Below, one piece after another: positions 9,572-21,272 of a stretch of DNA of 64,000 nucleotides (within the stretch, counting starts at the first letter, position 1; every line of letters starts with the position of its first letter). A program made the position numbers and the translations under genes. This DNA comes from Malachius bipustulatus (lineage: Eukaryota > Arthropoda > Insecta > Coleoptera > Melyridae): positions 72,164,186 through 72,228,185 of the forward strand of contig OU342630.1 of NCBI GenBank assembly GCA_910589415.1, given 5' to 3'. The notes beneath the pieces are model-generated. The model worked only from the letters and a program-made list of their open reading frames with translations. It was not told the origin of the DNA and ran no database searches.

Positions 9572-9916
9572 ATGGCTGAAAATGTTACTGAATGTGTGAA
9601 TAAATACACGGTAAGTCATCTACCTATTGGTACCTAAATTAATTATTAAGAATCTGAGACAATACTACTTCATCAGTCGTTGCCAAAATATGCCACAAAG
9701 GAAGAAGAAAGTTTTGAAAGAAAGAAATATTTCTACGATAGTTCATTCTTCAATTTTCTAATGCCGAATGACATGAAAAAACAATATGGCGGGCATAAGA
9801 TAAAACAAATATCCACTTTGAAAACCGTGGGACCAATAGCAAGGTCTAAAAAATTCCTAAAATATCAAAATCGAACAAAAAATCGAAGTTATCTGAAATT
9901 TCATGTATACATATAA
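9572..9916 (+). CDS. Candidate small two-exon gene, unknown function
   Basis: Exon 1 is ATG at 9572 to 9610 (MAENVTECVNKYT), followed at once by GTAAGT. A plausible acceptor TTCATCAG ends at 9676, giving a 66-base intron. Exon 2 continues in the same phase (SLPKYATKEEESFERKKYFY...) to a stop at 9914-9916. A TATA box lies at a sensible distance upstream. From about 9750 exon 2 overlaps sequence related to fold-back family F ('gacatgaaaaaacaatatgg'), so its 3' part is repeat-derived: either the gene is broken by that insertion or it exonised the repeat. The product has no domain I recognise and no signal peptide. A chance arrangement cannot be excluded. Confidence 0.35.
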
Positions 9917-11234
9917 TAGTACTTACCTATAAGTATAAAATAGTGCTGTTTAGTCGCATTTAATCAAGCCTGTTTGTTACTCTACACAAGAATAATTAAG
10001 ATATACCCACGCATAGAAGAATGTGTATGCAGAAGAAGAAGTATGTATAATTCACACTGTATAAATATTGTTAATTAAAGTACCTATTTAAATGATATAA
10101 TCGCATTAGAAGATATGCAGATACAGAATATAAAAGACGAAAATCAACCGAGTTCAATTCCGAGTTAATAAAGAAAATTGATTAATTAAGTATTTGGCAA
10201 AAATTATAATTAAACTGTGGAATAGTTTTTTTTTTCTCCTCACCAAAAAAGTAAATATCGTAATAAAAATATCAAATCAGAATTAATTCATTCCGTAAGC
10301 GCTACCAGAGTTGAACGGTGAAGACTTTTTTTTTAATAATAACCAAGTGTAGCAAAAAATTTGGTATTTAAGTGTAACCCTTCATCTTTTTATCCATATG
10401 ATTTGGTACAAATAATTATTATCCACTTTGTCGGAATATTTAGGTAGGTACATCAATTAATTCATTAATAACATCCATTTTTTTAATCAATCATAATAAT
10501 TATTATTATTAATACCTCCTGATTTATGTAAATGAAAAAGCTTGCAATGTGTAAGCCGTCTTCATAACTTGAAGTTTAGGTCAGGCCAGAAGGTGCTTAT
10601 TGAAGAATTATTATTTAAAATGACCGAGTAGGTTCAAGTAGGACAAGACCTATCGATCTTGTCTAATTATTATTATTTTACGTCTTAATTTTATTGACAT
10701 GTTTTTTTGAACAATGATAACAAATTATTAATACCTACCTCATTAAAGAAGCCAATTTTTTGCGTTGTAATTATGTTCATATAAAATCCATATGTTCCAT
10801 GCAAGCAGCATTTTTTCTGATCCTGCCTATATAGATATAATACCCCACATTCTCTCAAATCACCATAACCTCCTGCATTAGCATTATTAAATTTCTCTTT
10901 GACAACATGATCAAATTTTAACTATGAGAATATTTTATGAGAAAAGTTTTCCAATTCTCATCTTCCAGAGACGTAAAATTTAATTTAAATAAGGTATTTC
11001 AGTTTTCGATCACCTCAGCCACAATATAATATTTATATTTCTATTATAAAATTCAAGTAATCAAAATATTCTTTAAATTTGTATAGTTATACAGTGTGGA
11101 ACGCACTTATGGAATAAAATTTATTATTCAATGATTGTAGCATCGAAAAAAACCTAAATAGGTAAATTTTTTAATTTAATTTATCTTCTCGATTTAAATT
11201 AAAATTTAAATTTAAAAATAAATCTTCTCGATTA
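9917..11234. other. No recognisable feature
   Basis: Very AT-rich spacer. A possible poly(A) context follows the small gene but is not distinctive. A short palindromic 'aaatttaaattt' tract lies near 11190-11220. Confidence 0.4.
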
Positions 11235-12060
11235 AAGCTAGATTACACCTATACCATTAAAGATATCGAAATGAACCAAAAAGTACTGTAAATGGGAGGG
11301 TGCAGTTTGTAAAATTATTTTCAGATACACAGGATGGCCCAATATCGCTGTACGCCATACAACTTTATTATTTTAAATAGGACACCCTCTATATTATTAC
11401 ATCTTCAGATTATTTGAGAAAAGTAAAAAAGAATGGTTTGAAAAGTTGAAGTTTGTAATGAGCAATTTAGGAGCTATAAACAAATGAAAATAGCGATTTT
11501 CCATTTTCAAAGCAGCTTTTCTTAAAAACAGCTCAAGATAGAGGAAAACGGCTTACATGTTCCTATCTTAATTTTTCATTTGGTATCCTATCATGTAGCT
11601 GAAATTTTTATACCGGGTGATAAAAATAATCAACTTTTTTGCCAGTCTGTATAAAAATTTCATCCATCCAATAGGACACAGGATGAAAATTTAAGATAGG
11701 GACATGTAAGCCTTTTTCCCATATCTCGAGCTGTTTACAATATAAGCTGCTTTGAAAATGGAAAATCGCGATTTTCATTTGTTTATAACTCTTAAATTGC
11801 TCATTACAAACTTCAACTTTACAAACCATTCTTTTTGACTTTTCTCAAACAATATGCAAATGTAATAATATAGAGCGTGTCCTATTTAAAATAACAAAGT
11901 TGTATGGCGTACAGCGATATTGGGCCCTCCTGTATATCTGAAAATAATTTTACAAACTGCACTTTACCCTCCCATTTACAGCACTTTTTGGTTCATTTCG
12001 ATATCTTTAATGGTGTAGGTGTTATCGAGCTTTCCATCTTAGGGGATGACTCACCCTGTA
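11235..12060. mobile_element. Fold-back element, family G
   Basis: An approximately 800-bp palindrome centred near 11634, with arms of about 390 bp (for example 'gatatcgaaatgaacc' at 11263 and its inverse near 12000). The right end finishes with TCACCCTGTA at 12060; the left tip has been lost. The arms contain 'ataaacaaatgaaaat' and 'ggcttacatg' blocks shared with copies at 3.4, 44.7 and 60.6 kb. It has no coding capacity. The CACCCTG|TA tip suggests a Tc1/mariner-type non-autonomous element. Confidence 0.8.
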
Positions 12061-12113
12061 TACAGGTTACGACGCTAAGCTACCTTTTTTAAATACGAAG
12101 GCCTATACATATA

Positions 12114-13027
12114 CAGGGTGTCCGGTAAGTACCTCCTAATCTCTCGGGAGCATACAGGGGAGGTCAAAAAGAACCTAGTCTGTCATAAAAAAATTCCTAA
12201 AGTGTCCCCAAACGGAGATATGGAGCCCTAAAAGGGTGCCCCGCAATTTACTTTTTTGGCTCTAACTTTTGAACCAGCCTGTATAATTGGATGGAATTTA
12301 AACACTTTATAGAGGCCATAGAGAGCCATCAGGCCATATTAAAGTCGATGTTTGCCGTCGTCAGGGAAGTCAGGAACGGACTTACCATCATACTCGTTGA
12401 GTCAAAATTTTGACAGGTGTCACTTTACAGAGCTAAAAACTATTTTTTTGAATAGTCTAATACTTCATCTTTAAAAAAGGTGCTCTTAATTTATTTCGGT
12501 GAAACCGACGGTTTTCGAGATAAATCGGTTTTTAGGTATGCGAAACACTCAAAAGTTACTAATGCTAAACACAAACAGAGGTAAAAATCAGGTTCTTGTT
12601 GATAAACCTACCTACATAATGGATTGCTATTTTTGAACGGAACTTTAAGAGTACCTTTTTTAAAGATGAATGACCAGCGTATTTAAAAAATAAATTTTCA
12701 GCTCTATAAAATGACACCTGTCAAAACTTTGACACAATGAGTGTGGTGGTAAGTCCGTTCCTGACTTCCTTTAGGACGTCAAACATCCACTCTGATATGG
12801 CTCAATGTGTCTTTATGGCCTCTATAAAAAAATTAAAATTTCATCAAATTATACAGGTCGGTTCAAAAGTTAGAGCCAAAAAAGTAAATCTTAGGGTCCC
12901 ATTTTGGGGCTCTGTATCTCCGTTTAGGGACACTTTAGGAATGTTTTTTTTTTTATGACAGACTAGGTTTATTTTGACCTCCCCTGTATGCTCCCGAGAG
13001 ATTAGGAGGTACTTACCGGACACCCTG
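12114..13027. mobile_element. Fold-back element with CAGGGTG tips and TA duplication
   Basis: The ends are CAGGGTGTCCGGTAAGTACC (12114) and its exact inverse ending at 13027, flanked by TA on both sides. The arms pair over most of about 450 bp, with a loop near 12570. The interior is unrelated to family G except for the tips. Non-coding. Confidence 0.85.
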
Positions 13028-13291
13028 TATTTTTAAATATTTTTAAACTACTGAGCAATACAAATACAATAATGTATGTCATGTGGGTCTCTGACCTCTT
13101 GTTTGGAATTTATTACCCCTCTTCAGCAAAAAATAGCTTAAATTTGATGCACCATCATAGGCTACCTGACATTTTTGAACACCGTTTTCACCAAAAGATT
13201 TTCAAATTACTTTAAGTCTTCTTTAATTTTTTCAAACTAAAGATGTAAAAGACTCAATCACTAAGCAGTGTTGCCACTTTTAGAACAGGCC

Positions 13292-13578
13292 CAGGTCCTA
13301 TAACATTGGGCTTATTCGAAAGTACTTTAAAAGACGAATTCAATAACATATTACAACATAGGATTTATTTAATTTATTTTCATTCAATTTATGTTTTTTT
13401 TTTTAAAAATCACTCAAAATGTATTCATTATAAACAATCATCATTTTGTATCTATACAGATTTCCAAAGAAAAAAGACGATTTGAATGAAAACAAGTGAA
13501 TTCAATCCTATGTTGTGACATATCTAATGATTTACCTTTTAAAGTACTTTCGAATGAGCCGATGTAACATAGGACCTG
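13292..13578. mobile_element. ~287-bp palindromic MITE
   Basis: The ends CAGGTCCTATAACATTGG and CAT...AGGACCTG are inverted. Inner arms 'tcgaaagtactttaaaag' and 'cttttaaagtactttcga' pair well. Non-coding. Confidence 0.75.
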
Positions 13579-13579
13579 C

Positions 13580-14512
13580 CATTTGAAAAAATGGCAGTTT
13601 AGGTATAATCAGGTACCTTTTGACTAAAGTACCTAAGAAAAGGCCAGAAATCAAATCTGATATTTTATCATTATTATTCTAAGGAGTGAAATTCATTCGT
13701 CTTCATAGATGAAAATACATGAAATGAAAATTGCTTGCTCGTAACAGTGAACAACCCAAGTTTAAAGAGCATTAGAACAAAGTGATAAAGAAATTATTGT
13801 TGATTGTAACTGTATCGTGGGGATGTTTCCATTTAAGATGAGGAAACATAGAAAAAGCATTGTTTAGATCCCTACTTCAATTTTACTTTTCATATAAAAC
13901 ACCTGAAATGTGCCCTTTTTATAATTTACTGACAGCGATAACGGTGATTATTTACATCATAAAATTCCACTAACCAAAACACTGTAATTTTCAATTTAAA
14001 CAAGTGCGAGCTAAATAGCAAGTCCTTCCTTCAGAGATAATTATGTAAAAAGTATTATGTAATATCCTGCGGCAGATAAAGACCATTAATTAATAAATTG
14101 AGCCCGCCATTCTTTGATTTCTGATGTGGAAAGTTAATTTTTGGACTTCAGGGATTGGAAAGCGTATTTTAAACATCAGCATGTGGGGCTAGCGTACCAC
14201 TTCTAGTCCCTAGAGGATTATATGAAACGCAAGTGATAATACTCTCTATGGAGTAATAAATTTTAAAACTTCTAAAATTAAATTTATTATTGTATCTATA
14301 GATATAGAGGCAGTGCTGAAATCATCATGTATACCGGAGGAGTAATGGTAATAAATTTAACTTTTATCCTGAACTTTCATCATAGGGATTAAACTTCTTC
14401 TGAAAATCTGAACAACATGAAGCCTGCTAATTTATTCAAATATAAAGATGCTGTACAACATAACTAGGTACATATTTTTATATTAGGTATTATTTGGTTT
14501 GTTTTACTTATA
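13580..14512. other. No recognisable feature
   Basis: AT-rich DNA between two inverted-repeat elements. No supported gene. Confidence 0.45.
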
Positions 14513-14841
14513 GAGTGAGTTTCTTTTTCAATGCAACACAGGGATTTACGTACGTGTAAAAACTTTACCTCGTGTTGATGGTTTTCCTGGAGTAAATTTT
14601 TCATATTTTTTCGTAATGTCTGGATCGTAATACACATTATTCTACACAAACTTTTGAAGGTCTGGTGTCAATAAATAAAACGAAAAAAAGTGCACCAGTC
14701 TCTACTGATTTTAAAAACTATTATAGTTAGCTGATGTGTTTGTTCCCTGACGTCCAACAAATCTCTGACATTTCAATAATACATGATTGTTTAAATCAGT
14801 TATAAATCTTGAACTAAGTCTACCCTTTTTATTATTTTTTT

Positions 14842-16700
14842 TACTATTTTTTTATTAAAAAATACACTATTGAGGACGACATCACTTTTCGAAAATCACC
14901 CAACTTCATCAAATGTCCACCGATCATGACCCCCAGATCACGAAAAAGTGGTTTTCCAAAATTCACCTGCCCACGATATATATATATATATATTTATATA
15001 TATATTTATATATTTATATATATATTTATATATTTATATATATATTTATATATTTATATATTTCTCCAAAATCGCGAAATTTCGATTTTAAAAACGCTCC
15101 TGTAGCTTTATCTTTCAAGATTAGTGAATGAAATTTTGGATCCTTGTAAAACCTTGGAACGACGTTAGATTTTCGTTGAAAAAAATTCCTAAAGTCGCGT
15201 TACTTCTACAGGGTGTCATTTCAAAATTCCCCATATCCCGTTTTTGTCATCTCATTTCAGGTCGCAGTTTTCAATCTAGGGGACTGAAATTTTTGTGGGA
15301 GTAAGATATATATAAGAACTGGTCTGGTATTGTACTTGAGCAAAATCGGCCGAGCCGTTTCAAAATGGCGGCCATTTGAATTTTTGGAAAAATTGCTTTT
15401 TTTTGAACCCCTGTATGAGTAAGATGGAAAAATAACTTTGAAACTAAATCAACATGATTGGAGGAAAATTAATTGAAATTTGATTTAATGTTATAAAATT
15501 TGCATTACTTTTATTAATAAGCCAGTGGCGTGGGTAGGAAAAGGGTAAAAATCGCTAAATTTCTCTAACAATTTATGAGCACATTTTTGAAGGAATTAAA
15601 TTGAAATTTTCACAGTACGCAACTATACTAATAGCCTCCAGCCCTTAAAAATTTCAAGAAGTAAATAACAAAAATGGCGGAGTTATTTGAATTTTTTTTA
15701 CATGATGTTTATTTCTCTAAAATTTTAAAAACGCTCCTGTAGCTTCACCTTTCAAGATTAATGAACGAAATTTTTTACTCTTGTGAAACTTAGAGATGAC
15801 GTTTGATTTTCGTAAAAATAATTTTCCTAAAGTTTTGTTACTTTTACAGGGTGTCCCTCCAAATTTCCAAAAAAAACCGGTCATGAGGCACGGTTTCTGG
15901 TCGCAGTTTTCAATTTAGGGGGCTGAAATTTTTTTTGTAGTAATATAACTGCAAGCAGTCGGTCTTGAGTAAAATCGGAATAGCCGTTCCAAAATGGCTG
16001 CCTTTTAAATTTTAGGAAAAATTGATAGATTTTGAACCTCTAAATAAGCAAGTTAGAAACAAAAACTTTTAAGCAAAATTAGCATTATTGGAAGAATAGT
16101 TGTTGAAATTTGAGTTATTGCAATAAAATTTGCATTTTTTTATTATTAAGCCAGTGGCATGGGTAGGAAAAGGGTAAAAAAGGCTAAATTTCTATAGCCG
16201 TTTATTCTATTTTTCTATTTTTGTACGAATCGAACTGAAATTTTTCCAATAGATAACTATACTAATAACCCTTAATTCTGAAAATTTTCAAGAAGCAAAT
16301 AAGAAAAATGGCGGAGATATTCGAATATTTTTAAATTATGTTTATTCCTCTAAAATTTCAAATTTTCAGTTTTCAAAGCTCCCTTTTCACTTTTTCAGTT
16401 CTATTGAAGGTAGTGTAAAAAATAGTATTTTTTAGGTAAAGTCAGCCAGTGGCGGGCAAAGGAAAAGGGGCAAAATTGTTCAGTTTTACCATTTATTTTG
16501 GTTTTGTTAAATTTAAAAATCCATTCTAAGGCACGTTTTCAAACGAAGTGAAATGCAATTTTCACAGTTAACCACTACACTAATATGACCTGACTAGGGA
16601 AATTTTCAGAAAGCCAATTTAAAAAGCGGTGAAAATATTTATAAATTGGATCGCTTAAAAATACACTATTTATGCGATTGATGCGCAAGAAGGTTTTTAT
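14842..16700 (+). mobile_element. Helentron-like non-autonomous element, copy A
   Basis: The 5' end is a slightly decayed hairpin containing AAAAAATACACTATTGAGG. The 3' end has AAAATACACTA inside the hairpin AATCGCA...TGCGATT, followed by GATGCGCAAGAAGGTTTTT. The interior holds two related units whose CTCCTGTAGCTT landmarks lie at 15097 and 15734 (637 apart), plus a partial third unit, and a TA microsatellite. Short inverted sub-terminal sequences, a 3' hairpin, central tandem units and a microsatellite are the known architecture of HINE/DINE-1 (Helentron-derived) elements. No Rep/helicase gene is present. Confidence 0.6.
14978..15060. repeat. TA/TTTATA microsatellite
   Basis: Run of TATATA with periodic TTTATA units inside Helentron-like copy A. 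The equivalent tract in copy B is at about 30797-30847; copy C lacks it. Confidence 0.9.
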
Positions 16701-17059
16701 AATTATTGATAAAATTAAGAGAAGACGACACTACTTCTTGTAGAAAGTAATTTATTAATAAGACAAGAAAAAATCTAAAGCAAAAAATGTTCAAACTATC
16801 GTTCAATCAGTCAAAATTTCAGACATTTGATAGACGTCAGTGAACAAACACATCAGCTAGTTTTGAAAATGAGTGAAAATCGGTGCCCTTTTTTCATTTT
16901 AATTGAAAAATTATTGCTTCCATTGGCACCATACCTTCAAAATGTCATGTAAAATAATGTGTATTACGATCCAGTGAGAAAAAAATTCATAAATTTACTC
17001 CATGAAGGGAAATTTTTTTACATGCCAATCCCTGTGTTGCATTGAAAAAAAACTCACTG

Positions 17060-17639
17060 TATTTTATTATTGAATGAAATAATCTCTCAAAAACATTGCT
17101 TTTTTTAAGTCTCATAAATGAGGTCAATAATCCAGCCGGTATTTATCAAATAATTATTCTATGACACCAGTTGTGTAATTTCAGGAAGTAACTTGTCATT
17201 ACTTCAATCTTGTTAGATCACGAAATGTCCAAACAAACACTCCACACCTGTATAAAATATCCTGAGGCAACACACGAAAATGTTTTTCTTTGAACTTTTG
17301 AGAGAAAAACCAAATGATGGATGTGATAGATACTAACAGAACAGAAACAACTAATTATGTAAACTTTTAATTCTATTTTACTTTCAATAAGCGAATTCCA
17401 GGTCTTGGCATGTACCGAAGTTATTATAATATTTTTTATATGTAGGTATAGGAATTTTTTGTTATAATTTAATACGCGATACGAAAGAGTAAAAGTAAAT
17501 TAGAATTTCTTAATTTTAGAAAAGGGAACAATGTTGCTTAAATGCATTTTCAGGCTTACAATAATAATTGAAGGTTTTTAAGCCCTATTTTGTTTCAAGA
17601 TAGCCTAATTTTTCGCCCCTTCTTTTGATAAAAAAAGTG
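17060..17639. other. No recognisable feature
   Basis: AT-rich spacer; nothing supported. Confidence 0.4.
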
Positions 17640-18000
17640 TAAAAACTTCAAAATCGGATTTTGGTGGATTAGTTAAATTAAAAAAGAATTTTATGCTTGA
17701 AACAAAATTAAGGTTAACTCCAGTCGTTGCTGAAATATTCTGAAAAAACTGAAAAGTATACAATTTTTTGTTTTAGCCATTTAGACGTCCTTATTTTTGT
17801 AAATAAATAAATAATTTTTGTAGGCTTACATAATAAGTCGTCAAGAACCATCCATCTGGCATTTCAATAATTTTCAAAGCCGACTAGATCACAGAGTTTT
17901 CATAGTCATGTAACTTTTGTTTTCTTATGGTGGCCGTGGTGTTTTTCCATGTAATTTTTTATCTAAAAAATCAAAAATAAAATAAATTAAAAAATTAATA
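17640..18000 (+). repeat. Arm fragment of fold-back family F
   Basis: Carries the family F markers in left-arm order: a 'gctgaaatattctgaaaaaa' block, 'ttgtaggcttacataa', a 'tttcaaagccgactag' block and an inverted 'cttatggtggcc' block. These match the arms at 33.7, 46.8 and 47.7 kb. The outer end is absent here and appears instead at 18216, so the copy is rearranged. Confidence 0.65.
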
Positions 18001-18215
18001 TCAAAATTGAATTCCCCTCTTTTTTGAAAAAAATAATTTTCTTCCCCTTCATTTGTTTCTTTTCATTCCTGGTTTTTTTAACGATCCGAAATAATTTCCT
18101 TTTGAAATTTCTATTTTCTAATCATTACTGTTTATTTCTTACAGGTCATTTCAATTCAAACTTGAAATCAATATTTTTCTTTAGCTAAACCAAATTTTTC
18201 ATAACAATACTTATA

Positions 18216-19068
18216 CAGTGCATTTATTTTAAGTGTTGCCAAAGGGAATAGCATGTAAAAAAATACACCCTATGTTAACTTATGTTGTCTTGTACTTTGG
18301 AAGTCGTTTTTAATTTTCAATAATAGTACACGTCATCTACTTTACAATACGGCCTTTCAGAAAAGCCGGTCATTGTTCAATTTTATGATACAGGCTGTCC
18401 CATTGAGGTGAAAAAACTGCAAGAAACGGTAAAAGATACGAAGTCGGTTAAATCTCGATATTTTTGAAAAAGATGAAAAATTTTTTTCAAATTTATTTGC
18501 AATGTAATGGATTTTTTGTTTCCTTGATTTTTTCTATAGCGAATGGCATGAAAAACAATATGGCGGTAATAAGAAAAACCAAAGTTGACTTTGGAAATCC
18601 CAAAATCTAGTCGGCTTTGGAAATTTTCGAAACGTCAAATAAGTAGCTCATTACGGCTTATGTAAACCTACAAAAAAATAATAATTTTTTTTTTAATAAT
18701 TAAAGAAGATATGGCTAAGATAATAAATCTGCATGTTTCAAGTTTTTTCAGGATATTTCAGGAAATTCTGGGAATATTGAGAAAAAAAAATTGCCTAATA
18801 CTCGTCTCAAAACAGCGCAACTTTTTTGTAATTTAACCGACTTCGTATCTCTTACCGTTTCTTGCAGTTTTTTCACCTCAATGGGACAGCCTGTATCATA
18901 AAATTGAACAATGACCGGCTTTTCTGAAAGGTCGTATTGTAAAGTAGATGACATGTACTATTATTGGAAATTAAAAACGACTTCCAAAGTACAAGACAAC
19001 ATAAGTTAACATAGGGTGTATTTTTTTACATGCTATTCCCTATGGCAACACTTAAAATAAATGCACTG
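18216..19068. mobile_element. Fold-back element, family F, with shortened left arm
   Basis: The ends CAGTGCATTTATTTTAAGTG (18216) and its inverse ending at 19068 are flanked by TA. The outer ~235 bp pair almost perfectly. The right arm is full length (about 530 bp), but the left arm lacks its inner half, which resembles the neighbouring fragment at 17640-18000. Non-coding. Confidence 0.8.
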
Positions 19069-19069
19069 T

Positions 19070-20436
19070 ATACCTACCCTCTCGAAATATTCGATCTTTA
19101 TTTTTTCAACACCCTGTACAAACTTTTTCAAGTTTTTTTTTGTATTATTTTTTCAACAAGCAATTTATTTGGTTTCATTTCAAATTCTTTTTAAGTGTTA
19201 AACAATAAAAGGAAAGTGTTTATTTTTCTTCTCTTTAAGAATAATTGAGGACCATGACTTGTTGTTGATAGCCTATTATAAGAGATGAGAGAATCCGTCT
19301 AATCAGGTTTGCCTAGGTCTCCAAATGTCTTAATCCTCCAGTATCCCGGAAGTAAATGGGAGATTGTAAATAGTCCTGAATTTCAAATTAAATTTCTATT
19401 GCTCCAATTCTGGTTTATTTTGGGAACCCTTCGCCGGATATTATCGTCAACAAATGGCTGACAAAAGAGAGACAGCCAAATAATAGGTTAGTTCCAACAC
19501 ACGATTCTGAACGGTTCAGGACTATTATAAAGGCATCCAGTTAATGAAGTTTTCATCTAATGACCGTTCAAATCAAAAGTGAAACTACATTGGGTGGGTG
19601 TTATTACTATTTCCGAACTAGTCCTCTGACTGGTTGGAAAAAACGTGTGTATTGAAACCAACCGAATAGTTAGGTATAAGTCCTCTTTAATGTCGAAAAT
19701 CAGTTAAGCAGTATTTGAAATTTGAATAAATAATTAACTTATAATTATAACATAACTCACCCTTTAGAAACTCCGTCGGATATAGAATATTATTTCCTTT
19801 ATAGAAGACTACACAATTTTCTAATTAGCTATATGTGGGAAATAATAAGGCGAAGTCCCAAAAGACTAATTCCATGACCTGCTAATAAGGTCCTCCGCTA
19901 TTCTCCAACTCTTGCTGTTATAGGTATAATTTGGATTTTTGTAGCCCAAATCTCATTGAGGTTATGGTGAAAGAGCAAGGTTTGTTCCACCACATTTCTA
20001 TTGGCTGAAAGCTTGTCGTCCAGCAATTTAAACAGTGTTATCTCATTACAGCCAGTAGGGATATGTCTTTTCAAGTTCCTATTCTATATCAACACCATAA
20101 ACTCTCGATATAAAACTGAGTCGGATTTCTCTGCCCGACAAACTTTAGCCGATTATGTGGACCTTTCATTGCTCAGGGAATTCTATTATTAGTCATAAAG
20201 CTACTTTGTTGAGATCTCGAAAATATATTTCCATTACACGTGTTCCTATTCAGTGAGGGTTTTTTCACCAAGCATGGGATGAAGCGTTCGCTACATTTAT
20301 ATAAGTTGGTATTTTTGCTTCTTTGTGTGTTGCATTTTCATTATTCTTACTAATAATTTAAAAATTTAATTCTGTTTGATAGGTAGATTTCATATACTCT
20401 TAGTTAAAAAATAATTTAGTAAAAAATCTAGAAAAC
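19070..20436. other. No recognisable feature
   Basis: AT-rich spacer. Short open frames show no resemblance to known domains. Confidence 0.4.
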
Positions 20437-20657
20437 AGTGGGTATTATAAAGGACCATATTAGTTTAACGGGCAGATTTCTGTGGCCATTTCTGAAGAAG
20501 GGATCGCGGTCTACGTGGAAAATTTTTCAATTTTTATCTATTCTTGACATGAAATGATTACAAAAATGTTAACGAAAATTGCTTGATGTGAATATTAGCT
20601 CTAAGAACCGTCACATAAAACTACCCGTTAACTTAATGAGCCTTTATAATACCCACT
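20437..20657. mobile_element. MITE family J, copy 1
   Basis: The ends AGTGGGTATTATAAAGG (20437) and CCTTTATAATACCCACT (20641-20657) are perfect inverted repeats. Sub-terminal 'taacgggcagatttctgtgg' is shared with copy 2 at 27091-27307. Confidence 0.8.
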
Positions 20658-20854
20658 CTAAAAAATATATAAAAATAACCAGGCGAGACGTTTATAAATA
20701 AATTTTAATCTATTCCTTAACAAGAAAAAAATTATGATAAAACGTACCTACTTAATAATAATGTTCTCGTTATTTTCATTTCCCTCTAAACACACATTAA
20801 GTTTCGGAATATTTTTAAAATCTACCTTAACTCTAAATGAGAACGTTTGTTATA

Positions 20855-21272
20855 CAGGGTGTCCCTGTAATGACTTTACATCTCTCTACCAAATGTTAAT
20901 CGAGTGAAACTACGTCGATTTAATTTAACCTATCTTGGTCCAAACTTAGGTACTTGATTTAGCAGCAAAGAGATAGCAAAGTGTCAATTCTGAAATTGTT
21001 ATTTGATTATAAAAGCTAAGCCGCTAAAACCATTTTGATGGAATTTAGTATGACGTTATGCTTTTATAATCAAAAAATAACAATTTTAGAATTCACACTT
21101 TCTAGAATTGACACTTGGGCATCTCCTAGCGGCCAAACCAAGCAACTTTGAACGAAGATAAGTTGACTTAAATCGACTTAGTTTCGCCAGAGTAACATTT
21201 GGTGGAGAGTTGTAATTAATTTAATAAATTTAAGGAATTAATTGTAAGAAATCTAATTAATGACTCACCCGG
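20855..21272. mobile_element. Fold-back element with CAGGGTG tip
   Basis: Left end TA|CAGGGTGTCCCTG, right end CACCCGG|TA. Inner arms pair ('ctctaccaaatgtta' and 'taacatttggtggagag'; 'caaagtgtcaatt' and 'aattgacacttg'). The two outermost ends differ, so one tip was replaced or carries an insertion. Confidence 0.7.

Larger units (their letters stand above)
14513..17059. mobile_element. Fold-back element split by a Helentron-like insertion
   Basis: The right end is CTCACTG|TA (17059); the left end is a decayed TA|GAGTGAG at 14513. The arms (14513 to about 14820 and about 16790 to 17059) are inverted copies, for example 'tcaatgcaacacaggg' near 14529 and 'ccctgtgttgcattga' at 17030. The interior is occupied by the Helentron-like element at 14842-16700. 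Confidence 0.75.

Noticed and set aside
14913..15131. 72-residue frame over the TA microsatellite
   Set aside because: Isoleucine/tyrosine-rich translation of TATA repeats; not a protein.
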